Shown here: positions 45,341-54,404 of the stretch, in pieces
Position numbering within the stretch: position 1 is the stretch's first letter
Layout: each line of letters begins with the position of its first letter
Source: Pseudomonas oryzihabitans
GTDB lineage: Bacteria > Pseudomonadota > Gammaproteobacteria > Pseudomonadales > Pseudomonadaceae
NCBI RefSeq assembly: GCF_007665395.1
Contig: NZ_VDND01000010.1
Span: 62,001 to 126,000, forward strand
Length of the DNA stretch: 64,000 nt
Reading direction: 5' to 3'
The notes under the pieces: generated by a model
Databases searched by the model: none
What the model saw: only the letters and a program-made list of their open reading frames with translations
What the model was told of the DNA's origin: nothing
Translations under genes and position numbers: made by a program

Positions 45341-45370
45341 AACCTTCTGGACAGTGATAGCGGTTTACCA
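45341..45370 (+). promoter_or_regulatory. Shared ICE promoter/operator, copy 5
   Basis: AACCT, 16 bases, then GGTTTACCA. Box spacing equals the other four copies, though the downstream half is not conserved. It stands 63 bases before the traI start and 58 bases beyond the transposon end, so the insertion left it attached to traI. Confidence 0.5.
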
Positions 45371-45428
45371 TTGTCCGCACGACCCCGCTGATCGACAACG
45401 CAGGCCCAAGAACTACCAAGGGCATGCC

Positions 45429-47294
45429 ATGTTCGATCTCTTTTTCAGGAAGAAAGCCCCACCATCCCCACCAACCGGCCCTGGCAAACAGGGCTTCACG
45501 CAGCCGTCCATAGGTAGGGATCTCCTTGCCCTCCCCCGCCGACAGAAGCTCATCGAGAACATCTGGCAGCGGACGTCACTGTCACGCGAGCAGTTTGCTT
45601 CGCTCTACCGAGATCCCCTTGAACGCTACGCTGACCTGGTACAGCAGCTTCCTGCTTCGGAAAACCACCACCACGCCTACCCCGGGGGCCTCCTCGATCA
45701 CGGCCTGGAGATCGTCGCCTACGCCCTCAAGATCCGGCAGAACTACCTCCTCCCTATCGGCGCGCCACCGGAGTCACAGGCGGCCCAGGCAGAGGCCTGG
45801 TCTGCAGCGGTCGCCTACGGCGCCCTCCTCCATGACCTAGGCAAGATCGCCGTCGACATCGAGGTTGTCCATGAAGATGGCAAGCCCTGGCACCCCTGGC
45901 ATGGCAGGATCGAAAAGCCCTACCGTTTTCGGTACGTCAAAGGTCGGGACTACCAGCTCCATGGTGCTGCCTCAGCCCTTGTCTATTTCCAGGTGCTGCC
46001 GCCCCACGTGCTGGACTGGCTCAGTGGCTACCGCGAGCTATGGTCATCGCTGATCTTCGTCTTGGCCGGGCAATACCAGCATGCCGGCGTACTGGGCGAG
46101 ATGATCGTCCAGGCCGACCAGGCGAGTGTTGCCCAAGAGCTTGGCGCCAACCCGCAACGTGCGATGGAAGCACCCAAGAACACGATCCAGCGTCAACTGG
46201 CTGATGGGCTACGTACCCTGGTCATCGAGAAATTCAAGCTGAACCAACCAGATGGGCCGTCGGACGGGTGGCTGACCCAAGATGCGCTATGGCTCGTGAG
46301 CAAGCCTGCCTCAGACCAGTTGCGAGCACTGATGCTCTCCCAGGGTGTGGAGGGCATTCCCACCTCGAATGCACCGTTCTTCAACCTGATCCAGGATCAG
46401 GCCATCATCCAGGTCAACGCTCAGGACAAGGCTATCTGGAAGGCCACGATCGATACCGGTCACGGATGGAAGAACACCTTTACCCTTCTCAAGGTCTCGC
46501 CTGCGCTGGTCTGGCCGGATCCTGCAGATCGCCCAGCCCCTTTTTCAGGAATTTTCACGCTCGAGCAGACCGAGGACGGACCGCCAGAAATAGCGCACCC
46601 TGGCACAACGAGCGATATCACTTTGCCATCACATCCGATATCACAAGATGTGACGAATGTCACATCTTCACAAGCGATGGCCTATTCCGAAACACTGCCG
46701 CAGCCCGCATTCCAGACCGGTTTGGACCCCATGGAAGACATACTCGCACTCGCAGACGACCTATTCGCTGCAACAGCTCATGCCCCAGCAGTTTCAGCCC
46801 ATGAAGCGCCAGGTCTCCAAGACGTGGATAACCTTCCAGAACACGTTATCGCTGCCATAACCCATCCAAGAGCTGAATCGATCACTACAGCCGACTTAGG
46901 CCAGGCATTCATAGCCTGGAGCCGCCAAGGCGTGCTTTCACACAAGCTATTGATCAACGATGCCAAAGCGATGATCCACACGGTAGATGGCACCGCGTTC
47001 CTGGTTAGCCCAGGCCTGTTCAAGCGATACGCCCAAGAGCATCCCCACTTAGAAATCGACGCCAAGGCCAGACAGCTAGATCCCTGGCAACTGGTGCAAC
47101 GTGCTTTCGAAAAGCTGAAGCAGCACAGAAAGACAGCAGACAACCTCAACATCTGGACGTGCGAAGTCGTGGGCCCCCGCAAGACAAAGAGCCTCAAGGG
47201 CTATCTGCTAGAAAATCCAACACTAATTTTCAATCAACCGCCTTTTGACAATTGCAGTTTGCGCTTGCAGGAAACGGGGGCGGTCGAAAAGTGA
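45429..47294 (+). CDS. traI: MobH-family relaxase with HD domain
   Basis: A 621-residue TraI_2-type relaxase from ATG 45429 (MFDLFFRKK); the frame is open 25 codons upstream without support. Residues about 60-290 form the HD-like relaxase domain: HHHAYPGGLLDHGLE (about 80-94) and LLHDLGKI (about 135-142) supply the metal-binding histidines and aspartates. The C-terminal portion (about 510-615) is the TraI_2 C domain (LINDAKAMIHTVDGTAFLVSPG). MobH enzymes nick oriT and lead the strand into the pore. Its stop overlaps the integrase start. Confidence 0.9.
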   Translation: MFDLFFRKKAPPSPPTGPGKQGFTQPSIGRDLLALPRRQKLIENIWQRTSLSREQFASLYRDPLERYADLVQQLPASENHHHAYPGGLLDHGLEIVAYALKIRQNYLLPIGAPPESQAAQAEAWSAAVAYGALLHDLGKIAVDIEVVHEDGKPWHPWHGRIEKPYRFRYVKGRDYQLHGAASALVYFQVLPPHVLDWLSGYRELWSSLIFVLAGQYQHAGVLGEMIVQADQASVAQELGANPQRAMEAPKNTIQRQLADGLRTLVIEKFKLNQPDGPSDGWLTQDALWLVSKPASDQLRALMLSQGVEGIPTSNAPFFNLIQDQAIIQVNAQDKAIWKATIDTGHGWKNTFTLLKVSPALVWPDPADRPAPFSGIFTLEQTEDGPPEIAHPGTTSDITLPSHPISQDVTNVTSSQAMAYSETLPQPAFQTGLDPMEDILALADDLFAATAHAPAVSAHEAPGLQDVDNLPEHVIAAITHPRAESITTADLGQAFIAWSRQGVLSHKLLINDAKAMIHTVDGTAFLVSPGLFKRYAQEHPHLEIDAKARQLDPWQLVQRAFEKLKQHRKTADNLNIWTCEVVGPRKTKSLKGYLLENPTLIFNQPPFDNCSLRLQETGAVEK

Positions 47295-48421
47295 ACATCC
47301 TCGAAATCGCCGGCGAGTACAACGAGACTCACGATCTAAGGTCTGCTACTAGAACCATTTACTTGGCTGCCGCAAGAGCACTAGAGCGAAGATTTGGTGA
47401 AGATTTCGCACTGGAAAAACTCCATAACCGAGACGTCTTAATTTGGAGAAAGGAAATTCTTGATTCCGGCTTAGCAAAGCGCAGCTGGAATACGTACGCG
47501 AGTCATCTTAAAACGCTTTTCCAGTATGCGATCAAGCATGATTTACTGAGCATGCGGCAAAATCCATTTACTGAAACTTCCGTAGTTCCGCCTAAGAAAC
47601 GCAAGAAGACTGTGCCGCACGAGGCTATCACCCAAGGCCGATCGCTGCTGCTCAGACTCCAGGAAAGTGAGAGAGTCTCTGGGAAACGCAGCAGTATCAC
47701 GCCTGCCTGGTTCTGGCTATCAGTCTACGAGACGTTCCATTACACAGGAATTCGCCTTAACTCACTGCTAATGATGCAGCGAAAGGACGTCTGCCTGAAA
47801 CGAAAGACCATCAACATAAGAAGTGAAAGCGACAAGACACACAAAGAATTCGTTTTACCTATTCCCGGCCCGCTCTATGAGCATATTGATAGGCTAACGG
47901 CTTGGGCGGATTCTTTGCATTTCAATGCCACAGACCAACTATTCAACGTGAACAGATTTTCGCCACATTACAAACGCGACACTATGGATATAAACCAAAT
48001 TGAGTCAATGTATAAAAAATTGACTACCCTCGTGGGAACGCGCATGACGCCACACCGTTTCAGGCACACCTTGGCGACTGACTTGATGCGGCAATCGGAT
48101 CGAAACATCCATGTGGCCAAAGCCCTGCTTAATCACTCCAGCATTGTCACAACGATGGAGTACATCGAGACCGATCCACATCAGATGCGCAATGTTCTGG
48201 AAGACCGTGCCACCAAGATGCCAAAGAGTTTGCTCGCACGCGTCGATACCAGCGCTCGACTGCCTCATGAGCGTTTACAGAAGCACCTGAATCAACCGAT
48301 GGCAGTGCCCGCCCTGCAGTCAGCAAATGCAGCTGGATCTTTTTCTCAGGAGGCATTCGATCAGCTGGCTGAATGGATCAGCAACGGAGCCCAACCCTTC
48401 GCATCAGCCAGACGCGGATAG
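47291..48421 (+). CDS. int: Tyrosine recombinase/integrase of the ICE
   Basis: A 376-residue phage-type integrase. GTG 47291 overlaps the traI stop as GTGA and is preceded by GGGGG; a TTG 13 codons upstream is open but within traI. A SAM-like core-binding domain lies at about 10-100. The catalytic residues are R in YTGIRLNSL (about 153), HRFRH (about 254-258), H in LLNHSS (about 281) and the nucleophile in MEYIE (about 289). It should excise and integrate the ICE at the adjacent tRNA-Lys. Coupling to the relaxase gene implies joint expression of excision and transfer. Confidence 0.88.
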   Translation: MNILEIAGEYNETHDLRSATRTIYLAAARALERRFGEDFALEKLHNRDVLIWRKEILDSGLAKRSWNTYASHLKTLFQYAIKHDLLSMRQNPFTETSVVPPKKRKKTVPHEAITQGRSLLLRLQESERVSGKRSSITPAWFWLSVYETFHYTGIRLNSLLMMQRKDVCLKRKTINIRSESDKTHKEFVLPIPGPLYEHIDRLTAWADSLHFNATDQLFNVNRFSPHYKRDTMDINQIESMYKKLTTLVGTRMTPHRFRHTLATDLMRQSDRNIHVAKALLNHSSIVTTMEYIETDPHQMRNVLEDRATKMPKSLLARVDTSARLPHERLQKHLNQPMAVPALQSANAAGSFSQEAFDQLAEWISNGAQPFASARRG

Positions 48422-48565
48422 CTCATCAGCGTTGAAGTTTTATAGATAGGTGCTGAGACCAGGCGCGCCTGAGGCTCCTGGTCATGGCATGTGCAGTTTG
48501 ACATCATCGAGGCGCAGGGCTAGATTCCGCTCCAGACGGCTGCTTGTCTTAGCTGCGAGAAACGC

Positions 48566-48588
48566 AAAAACCCTCCTTGCGGAGGGTT
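48566..48588 (-). terminator. Terminator downstream of tRNA-Lys
   Basis: An 8-bp stem AACCCTCC/GGAGGGTT with loop TTGC; on the minus strand it is followed by TTTTT. It lies 12 bases beyond the tRNA 3' end, on the ICE side of the presumed att site. Confidence 0.75.
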
Positions 48589-48599
48589 CCTGGTGAAGA

Positions 48600-48675
48600 T
48601 GGTGGGTCGTGTGGGATTCGAACCTACGACCAATTGGTTAAAAGCCAACTGCTCTACCGACTGAGCTAACGACCC
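48600..48675 (-). tRNA. tRNA-Lys (anticodon TTT), ICE attachment site
   Basis: A complete cloverleaf on the minus strand: acceptor GGGTCGT pairs with ACGACCC, D arm AGCTCAG, anticodon loop CTTTTAA with TTT at 48640-48642, T loop GGTTCGAATCC, discriminator A and encoded CCA at 48600-48602. The 3' end faces the integrase gene 178 bases away, the usual geometry for tRNA-targeting ICEs. The gene remains intact, so the element supplied or restored its 3' end. Confidence 0.95.
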
Positions 48676-48734
48676 GTTAGTGGCCGCCATTCTAGCGATT
48701 TCCTCAGGATAATCAACACCCTAGATGAAAATTT

Positions 48735-49409
48735 TTATTGGTAGCGCGTAGGGTCGGGAATTCCGGCCGCCTGGAAGCCGTCGGCGCGAAGGCGGCAGCT
48801 GTCACAGCGGCCGCAGGCTTCGCCTTCGGCACTGGCCTGGTAGCAGGACACGGTAAGGCCGTAGTCCACGCCGAGCTGGGTACCGGCTTGGACGATCTGC
48901 GCCTTGGAGAGGAATTGCAGCGGCGCCTCGATCTTGAAGGTGTCCCCTTCCACACCGGCCTTGGTGGCAAGATTGGCAAGGCGCTCGAAGGCTTCGACGA
49001 ATTCCGGGCGGCAATCCGGATAACCGGAGTAGTCCACCGCATTCACCCCGATGAAGAGGTGACGCGCGCCCAGCACCTCGGCCCAGCCCAGCGCCAGCGA
49101 CAGGAACACGGTATTGCGCGCCGGCACATAGGTGACGGGGATACCCTCCCCTGGCGTTTCCGGGACGGCAATGTCCGGATCGGTGAGGGCCGAACCGCCG
49201 ATGCCGTTGAGATCCAGGCCGATCACCTTGTGCTCGACGACACCCAGCTGGCGCGCCACACGCTCGGCGGCGTGCAGCTCGGCCCTATGCCGCTGGCCAT
49301 AGTCGAAGCTCATCGTATAGCAAGCGAAGCCCTGGGCCTTGGCCATGGCGACGATGGTGGCGGAATCGAGACCGCCGGAAAGAAGGATGACCGCTTTGGG
49401 CTGACTCAT
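48735..49409 (-). CDS. queC: 7-cyano-7-deazaguanine synthase
   Basis: A 224-residue QueC from ATG 49409; the frame extends upstream into the queE overlap without conserved sequence. The PP-loop SGGLDS is at about 10-15 and the zinc-binding end has CGRCDSC. It converts 7-carboxy-7-deazaguanine to preQ0 using ATP and ammonia in queuosine synthesis. queE precedes it after two bases, forming a two-gene operon. Confidence 0.93.
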   Translation of the reverse strand: MSQPKAVILLSGGLDSATIVAMAKAQGFACYTMSFDYGQRHRAELHAAERVARQLGVVEHKVIGLDLNGIGGSALTDPDIAVPETPGEGIPVTYVPARNTVFLSLALGWAEVLGARHLFIGVNAVDYSGYPDCRPEFVEAFERLANLATKAGVEGDTFKIEAPLQFLSKAQIVQAGTQLGVDYGLTVSCYQASAEGEACGRCDSCRLRADGFQAAGIPDPTRYQ

Positions 49410-49411
49410 GC

Positions 49412-50062
49412 TCAATGTCCAGGCTCGTCGTTCCAGAGAATCTTGTGCAGCTGCAGTTGGAAGCGTACCGGCAGGTTGTCGGCGACTATCCACTCCGCCA
49501 GCTCACGCGGCACGACCTGGCCATGGCTGGGCGAGAACAGCACCTCGCCCGCGCGCTGCTCCAGGCGATACTCGATCAGCTTGGAAACCGCCCAGTCGTA
49601 GTCCTCGCGGGAGCAGATGACGAACTTGACCTGGTCGTTGGGCGTGAGGTGCGCCATGTTGGCATAGAGGTTACGGCCCACCTCGCCCGAGCCCGGGGTC
49701 TTCAGATCGACCACCTTGCTAACGCGCGGGTCGACGCCACTGACATCCAGGGCGCCGCTGGTTTCCAGCGATACCTCGTAGCCAGCGTCACACAGGCGCT
49801 GGAGCAGGACCAGGCAATTGGGTTGGGCCAGGGGCTCGCCGCCGGTCACGCAGATGTGCCGTGGCCGATAGCTCGCGACCTGCTCCAGGATGGCATCGAG
49901 GTGATGGATCTCACCGCCGGTGAAGGCATAGGCCGTGTCGCAGTACTGGCACCGCAGGGGGCAGCCGGTCAGGCGGACGAAGACGGTAGCGAGGCCGGCG
50001 GTGCGGGCTTCACCCTGGAGCGAATAGAAAATCTCGGTAAGACGTAAGGTATCTTTTTGCAT
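49412..50062 (-). CDS. queE: 7-carboxy-7-deazaguanine synthase (radical SAM)
   Basis: A 216-residue radical-SAM enzyme from ATG 50062 ([18 protein letters not shown]). The cluster motif CPLRCQYC sits at about 34-41, followed by the GGEP motif (about 81). It rearranges 6-carboxytetrahydropterin to CDG, the step before QueC. The upstream open frame adds 11 residues with no support. Confidence 0.93.
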   Translation of the reverse strand: MQKDTLRLTEIFYSLQGEARTAGLATVFVRLTGCPLRCQYCDTAYAFTGGEIHHLDAILEQVASYRPRHICVTGGEPLAQPNCLVLLQRLCDAGYEVSLETSGALDVSGVDPRVSKVVDLKTPGSGEVGRNLYANMAHLTPNDQVKFVICSREDYDWAVSKLIEYRLEQRAGEVLFSPSHGQVVPRELAEWIVADNLPVRFQLQLHKILWNDEPGH

Positions 50063-50120
50063 AGAAGCCACGGGCGTGACGGCTAAACAGGCCATCCGCC
50101 TCCGTTGCGGTAGATAGAAG

Positions 50121-50148
50121 AAAAAAGCCTGCGCTAGGGCAGGCTTTT
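50121..50148 (-). terminator. Terminator at the cpoB 3' end
   Basis: A 10-bp stem AAAAGCCTGC/GCAGGCTTTT with a 6-base loop, flanked by an A-run that reads as TTTTTT on the minus strand. It overlaps the cpoB stop and closes the tol-pal operon. Confidence 0.8.
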
Positions 50149-50961
50149 CAGATCCCGCTGCGCAAGCTGCGCAGCGGAGGTTCCGGGATACTGGCTGATG
50201 ACCTGCTGGTACATGCCCTTGGCCCGGTCGGTGCGACCAAGCTTCTGCTCGACCCCACCCAGTTTGTACAGCGAATCCGGCACCTTGTTGCTGGTGGGAT
50301 ACGCCTGGCTGACCTTGGCGAAGGCCTGGCCAGCGGCTTGCAGATCGCCTTTGGCCAGATTCACTTCGCCCAACCAGTATTGGGCATTGCCGGCATACTG
50401 GCTATTGGGATACTTGCGCAGGAAGGCGTTGAACGCCTGGCTGGCCTTGTCGAAATCCTTGGCCTTGATCAGATCGAAGGCAGCGTCGTAATACAGCTTT
50501 TCCTTCGCCGGATCACCGGGTTCGCTACTGGCTGCCGGCGCTCCAGCCGCAGCGGGCGGCGTCGGCGCACTGTTGGCCGCGATGGCGCCTCCTTGGGCGG
50601 CACCTGCAGCCGCTCCAGCACCGGCACCGGCCGGGGCGGAAGAAAGCTGGGAAATACGGCCATCCAGATCCTGGTAACGATCCAATCCTTCCTGCTTGAG
50701 CTGGCGGATCTCGTTTTCCTGAACCTCGACCTGGCCACGCAGGCGAGCGATGTCGTCCTGCATCTGTTGCAACTGCATGAACAGTTGACCCATGCCGGAA
50801 ACGGGAGCCCCGTTTCCGGCACTGGCCGCGCCTGAGTTGCCATAGCCCTGCCCAGCGGACTGGGTGGTGCCATAACTACCATCCTGGACGGGAACCTGAG
50901 CCCCGGCGACAACCGGTACACCGAGGGTCAGGGCGATCAAGAATTGCAGGCGCTTAGACAT
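50134..50961 (-). CDS. cpoB: Cell division coordinator CpoB (YbgF)
   Basis: A 275-residue periplasmic protein: signal peptide (to about residue 21, ending AGA), a trimerising coiled coil (about 55-95, LFMQLQQMQDDIARLRGQVE), an alanine/proline linker and TPR repeats (about 150-275, including AGNAQYWLGEVNLAKG). CpoB couples peptidoglycan synthesis to Tol-dependent outer-membrane constriction. It is last in the tol-pal operon, as usual. Confidence 0.92.
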   Translation of the reverse strand: MSKRLQFLIALTLGVPVVAGAQVPVQDGSYGTTQSAGQGYGNSGAASAGNGAPVSGMGQLFMQLQQMQDDIARLRGQVEVQENEIRQLKQEGLDRYQDLDGRISQLSSAPAGAGAGAAAGAAQGGAIAANSAPTPPAAAGAPAASSEPGDPAKEKLYYDAAFDLIKAKDFDKASQAFNAFLRKYPNSQYAGNAQYWLGEVNLAKGDLQAAGQAFAKVSQAYPTSNKVPDSLYKLGGVEQKLGRTDRAKGMYQQVISQYPGTSAAQLAQRDLKSLP

Positions 50962-50967
50962 CGATTA

Positions 50968-51489
50968 TTACTTCTTCAGCTCGACGCGACGGTTCTGAGC
51001 CCAGGACGCTTCGTCGTGACCGACGGCGACCGGACGCTCTTTGCCGTAGGAAACCAGTTCCAGCTGAGCCGGGGACACGCCCTGCAGCACCAGGTAGCGC
51101 TGAACGGCCTTGGCACGACGCTCGCCCAGAGCCAGGTTGTACTCGCGGGTGCCGCGTTCGTCGGTGTTGCCTTCCAGCACGACACGCTGGCCGCTGGCCT
51201 TCAGGTCACGAGCGTGGACGTCCAGAGCGCGCATGGCTTCCGGCTTCAGGTCGGAGCTGTCGTACTCGAAGTAGAAGGTGGTGATGGCGCGCAGAGCGGC
51301 TTCGTCGCCCATGCTGCCGTCGACGGCACCGGAGTTGGCGCCGTAGCCGGCGTTCGGATCAACAGCACCGGCGCCAGCGCCAGCACCAGCGCCTTCACCT
51401 GAGGCGTCGCCGCCCTTGGAGGAACAGCCCACGGCCACGGCCATGGCCAGAGCCAGCGCGGCGAACTTGCCGAATTTCAGCATTTCCAT
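50968..51489 (-). CDS. pal: Peptidoglycan-associated lipoprotein (OprL)
   Basis: A 173-residue lipoprotein starting MEMLKFGKF at 51489, the start with better spacing from AGGAG. The lipobox is VAVGC with the cysteine at about 22. An alanine/glycine linker leads to the OmpA-like peptidoglycan-binding domain ([13 protein letters not shown], then [20 protein letters not shown], then NRRVEL). It tethers the outer membrane to peptidoglycan and binds TolB. Confidence 0.95.
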   Translation of the reverse strand: MEMLKFGKFAALALAMAVAVGCSSKGGDASGEGAGAGAGAGAVDPNAGYGANSGAVDGSMGDEAALRAITTFYFEYDSSDLKPEAMRALDVHARDLKASGQRVVLEGNTDERGTREYNLALGERRAKAVQRYLVLQGVSPAQLELVSYGKERPVAVGHDEASWAQNRRVELKK

Positions 51490-51548
51490 CATGTAACTCC
51501 TAAAAGAACCGCAATGTTGGTGTATCTAAGGACTTTTCTAATTAGCCG

Positions 51549-52847
51549 TCAGTTCAGGTAAGGAGACCAGGAAGGCTCGCGCACATCGCCCTGGGCGGTG
51601 GGAATAGGAATCCGGACGCGACCATTGATGGAGACAAGCATCAGTACGCCTCGGTCCTGCTGGCGGGTGGCGTAGATTAGCATGGTGCCATTGGGTGCAA
51701 CAGTGGGCGAGTCGTTCAGGCTGGTGTTGGAAAGTACCCGTACAGAGCCGCGCTGGAGGTCCTGGGCAGCGATCTGGAAGTTGGTGAAACCTTCCTGGCG
51801 ATGCACCATGACGAGGGTCTTTTCATCCGCCGAGAGTTTCGGGTTGGCGTTGTAGTTACCGACGAAAGTCACGCGCTCAGCACCCCCGCCATTGGCGCTG
51901 GTCTTGTAGATCTGCGGCTTGCCGGAACGGTCGGAGGTGAAGTAGATGGTCTGACCATCCTTGCCCCAGAAGGGCTCGGTATCGATGGCCGAGTCATTCG
52001 TCACTCGACGAATGGCACGGGAGCCGAGGTCCATCACATAGATCTCGGGATTGCCATCCTTGGACAGCACGAAGGCCAGGCGATTGCCGTCAGGCGAGAA
52101 CGCCGGAGCGCCATTCAGGCCTTCGAAGTTGGTCAGCTGCTCGCGGCGACCGGTGTCGATGTACTGCATGAAGATGCGCGGACGCTGCTGCTCGAAGGAG
52201 ACATAGGCGATGCGCTTGCCGTCCGGGGCGAAGCGCGGCGACAGGATCGGCTCGCGGGACTGCAGCAGGGTCACGGCACGCGCGCCATCGTAGTCGGCGC
52301 GCTGCAGGGTGTAGCGGGTATTGGTCGCGGAGAAGCGCTCGGCGGTCACATAGAGGATGCGCGTGGAGAAGGCACCCTTCACCCCGGTGAGCTTTTCATA
52401 GGCCTGATCGGAGATGAAGTGCGCCATGTCGCGCAGCTGATCGGTGCTGCCGCCGACGTTGCCGGTCAGGACCTGCTGCTCGGTGGAGACGTTGAACAGG
52501 GCGTAGCTGATCTGCAGCCGGCCACCATTGGGCACGACGTTGCCGACCAGCACGTAGTTGGCGCCCAGCGCCTTCCAGTCGCGGAAGATGACTTCGCTGG
52601 CCTGGCTCGGCTGGCTGAGCATGTTCTGCCGCGGAATCGGCGAGAACACCCCGGAGTTGCGCAGGTCGTCACTGACGATATTGGCCAGGTCTTCCGGCAG
52701 CGGCTGACCACCCTGCCAGCCGAAGGGCACGACGGCGATCGGAATGGCGCGATCACTACCGCTGGAGATCACCAGCGGATCGGCCGCCTGGGCGGAGCCC
52801 ACCACCAGGACCAGGCCCAGCAGGATGTAACGGATCAGGGTGTTCAC
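51549..52847 (-). CDS. tolB: Tol-Pal system beta-propeller protein TolB
   Basis: A 432-residue periplasmic protein with GTG start overlapping the tolA stop. After the signal peptide (to AQA, about 21) is the N-terminal domain ([12 protein letters not shown]), then a six-bladed propeller with repeating [25 protein letters not shown] and [11 protein letters not shown] units. It links Pal with TolA and is required for envelope integrity. Confidence 0.95.
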   Translation of the reverse strand: MNTLIRYILLGLVLVVGSAQAADPLVISSGSDRAIPIAVVPFGWQGGQPLPEDLANIVSDDLRNSGVFSPIPRQNMLSQPSQASEVIFRDWKALGANYVLVGNVVPNGGRLQISYALFNVSTEQQVLTGNVGGSTDQLRDMAHFISDQAYEKLTGVKGAFSTRILYVTAERFSATNTRYTLQRADYDGARAVTLLQSREPILSPRFAPDGKRIAYVSFEQQRPRIFMQYIDTGRREQLTNFEGLNGAPAFSPDGNRLAFVLSKDGNPEIYVMDLGSRAIRRVTNDSAIDTEPFWGKDGQTIYFTSDRSGKPQIYKTSANGGGAERVTFVGNYNANPKLSADEKTLVMVHRQEGFTNFQIAAQDLQRGSVRVLSNTSLNDSPTVAPNGTMLIYATRQQDRGVLMLVSINGRVRIPIPTAQGDVREPSWSPYLN

Positions 52848-53950
52848 AGACTCAGGTCCTCCGGTTTGAAGATCATGCGGCGCTGACGGTACAGCTGGTC
52901 GAAGCTCTTGCGATCCAGCTGCTGCAGCTCACGGATACGACCGACGTTACGCACGGCCGACACCGCTGAATTATCGAATTCCTTGTTGCCACTGGAACGG
53001 GTCACGGTCGCGCCGGTGATGGTGCCATCGGGCAGCATGTTGATCTGCACCTCGACGCTCATGCCATTGCGGGCCGATTGCGGACGCGTCCACTGCTCGC
53101 TGACCAGACGCACGATCAGGTCATCGAAACTCGACGCCACCTCGTCGCCCTGCTCATCGGCCAGCGCCTGCTGCCGCTGGGTATCGTCGGACAACAGTTC
53201 GGCCAGGGCCTGCGCCTTCTTGTCTTCCGCCGCCTTGCGGGCGGCCGCCTGGGCGGCTTTCTTCTTGGCGTCGTCAGCTGCCTTCTTCTTCGCCGCTTCC
53301 GCCGCTGCCTCTTTCTTGGCAGCCTCGGCCGCAGCCTTCTGCTTGGCTTCTTCCGCGGTCTTCTGCTTGGCCGCCTCTGCCGCGGCTTTCTTCGCCGCTT
53401 CGTCAGCCGCCTTCTGCTTGGCCGCTTCGTCGGCTTTCTTCTTGGCGATGTCCGCCTGCTTCTTCTGCTCGGCGGCCTGCTTGGCTTCCGCAGTCGCCTT
53501 GGCGGCCTCCGCCTGTTTCTCGGCCTCAGCCTTGGCTTCGGCGGCTTTCGCCGCCGCTTCCGCTTGCTGCGCCTTTCGAGCGTCGTCGGCTTTCTTTTGT
53601 TCCGCGGCCTGCTGCTGGGCTTCCTTCTGTTGCTGAGCCGCCTTGGCCGCCGCCGCTTCACGCTGGGCTTCCTGTTGCTGGCGGCGTTGCTCCAGCTGTT
53701 CCTGCTCGTACTGTTTGGCCGCGGTCTTCTTCGCTTCCCCGGCCAGCTTCTGCTCGGTCTGGACCTGCGCCGAGCTCTTGGATTTGAGTTGGACCAGGGT
53801 CGCCTGGACCACCGGGCGGGACTGGGGCAACTCAGGGGTGAAGGCGAAGCTGACGAACAGCAGGCCGAAGATCAGCACATGCAGGGCGACTGCCCAGATG
53901 ACCGGCCAGAAATAACTTTCGGACGACGAACGCTCGCGGTGTCGCATCAA
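52844..53950 (-). CDS. tolA: Tol system spanning protein TolA
   Basis: A 368-residue protein with one membrane anchor (about 17-38), then a very long helical domain of lysine/alanine/glutamate repeats (about 65-255) spanning the periplasm, and a C-terminal globular domain ([14 protein letters not shown] to [10 protein letters not shown]). It transmits the TolQR proton-motive force to TolB-Pal. Both ends overlap neighbours, so tolR-tolA-tolB are coupled. Confidence 0.95.
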   Translation of the reverse strand: MMRHRERSSSESYFWPVIWAVALHVLIFGLLFVSFAFTPELPQSRPVVQATLVQLKSKSSAQVQTEQKLAGEAKKTAAKQYEQEQLEQRRQQQEAQREAAAAKAAQQQKEAQQQAAEQKKADDARKAQQAEAAAKAAEAKAEAEKQAEAAKATAEAKQAAEQKKQADIAKKKADEAAKQKAADEAAKKAAAEAAKQKTAEEAKQKAAAEAAKKEAAAEAAKKKAADDAKKKAAQAAARKAAEDKKAQALAELLSDDTQRQQALADEQGDEVASSFDDLIVRLVSEQWTRPQSARNGMSVEVQINMLPDGTITGATVTRSSGNKEFDNSAVSAVRNVGRIRELQQLDRKSFDQLYRQRRMIFKPEDLSL

Positions 53951-54393
53951 GGCGCCTCGGTAATCAACCCGACGTTGGGCACGCCGGCCTGCTGCAAGGC
54001 CCCCATGGCGCCGGCGACGACTCCATAGTTGGCGGCCTTGTCACCGCGGATGAACACCTGGGTGTCGGCACGCTGGCGCATGATGGCACCGACCTGCTGA
54101 CTCAGTTGTGGCAAGGACACCGCGGTCTCGGACTTGGCCTTCTGGTCGGTATCCACCTCGGAACCGACGTTCCAGTAGTAGGTACCGTCGGCCTTCACCG
54201 ACACGGTGAGGATCTGCTTGTCGTTGTCCTGCGGCAGGGCCTGGCTGTCGACCTTGGGCAGGTCGACCTTGACGCCCTGGTTGAGCATGGGCGCCGTCAC
54301 CATGAAGATGACGAGGAGCACCAACATCACGTCGATGTAGGGCACCACGTTCATCTCGGCGACGGGCTTGCGTTTCTGGCGGCGAGGGACCAT
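53947..54393 (-). CDS. tolR: Tol-Pal protein TolR
   Basis: A 148-residue ExbD-family protein. The single membrane helix (about 17-36) carries the essential aspartate in VPYIDVMLVLLVIFMV. A periplasmic domain follows, ending MGALQQAGVPNVGLITE. With TolQ it forms the proton channel energising TolA. Confidence 0.95.
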   Translation of the reverse strand: MVPRRQKRKPVAEMNVVPYIDVMLVLLVIFMVTAPMLNQGVKVDLPKVDSQALPQDNDKQILTVSVKADGTYYWNVGSEVDTDQKAKSETAVSLPQLSQQVGAIMRQRADTQVFIRGDKAANYGVVAGAMGALQQAGVPNVGLITEAP

Positions 54394-54404
54394 GGGATAC
54401 CTCT

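Larger units (their letters stand above)
7286..48602. mobile_element. Integrative and conjugative element, G-type T4SS (left end not seen)
   Basis: The region holds a full set of ICE core genes of the PFL_47xx/ICEclc type: coupling protein TraD, VirB4-like ATPase, pore components, TraG, MobH relaxase and tyrosine integrase. The integrase is adjacent to the 3' end of tRNA-Lys beside queC, the same neighbourhood used by PAPI-1 and related islands in P. aeruginosa (PA0976.1). The right boundary is therefore placed at the tRNA. The left boundary is only the start of recognisable core genes: partition/replication genes usual for this family are missing and no tRNA-Lys 3' copy is visible, so the element probably extends past the window start and may include the gallate genes. 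Confidence 0.85.

Noticed and set aside
47240-47262. AACC...AGTTT before the integrase
   Set aside because: One base off the conserved spacing, GG is absent and it lies inside traI coding sequence.
53078-54028. Long plus-strand open frame opposite tolA
   Set aside because: Mirror of the lysine/alanine repeats of tolA; composition is an artefact of the repetitive codons.
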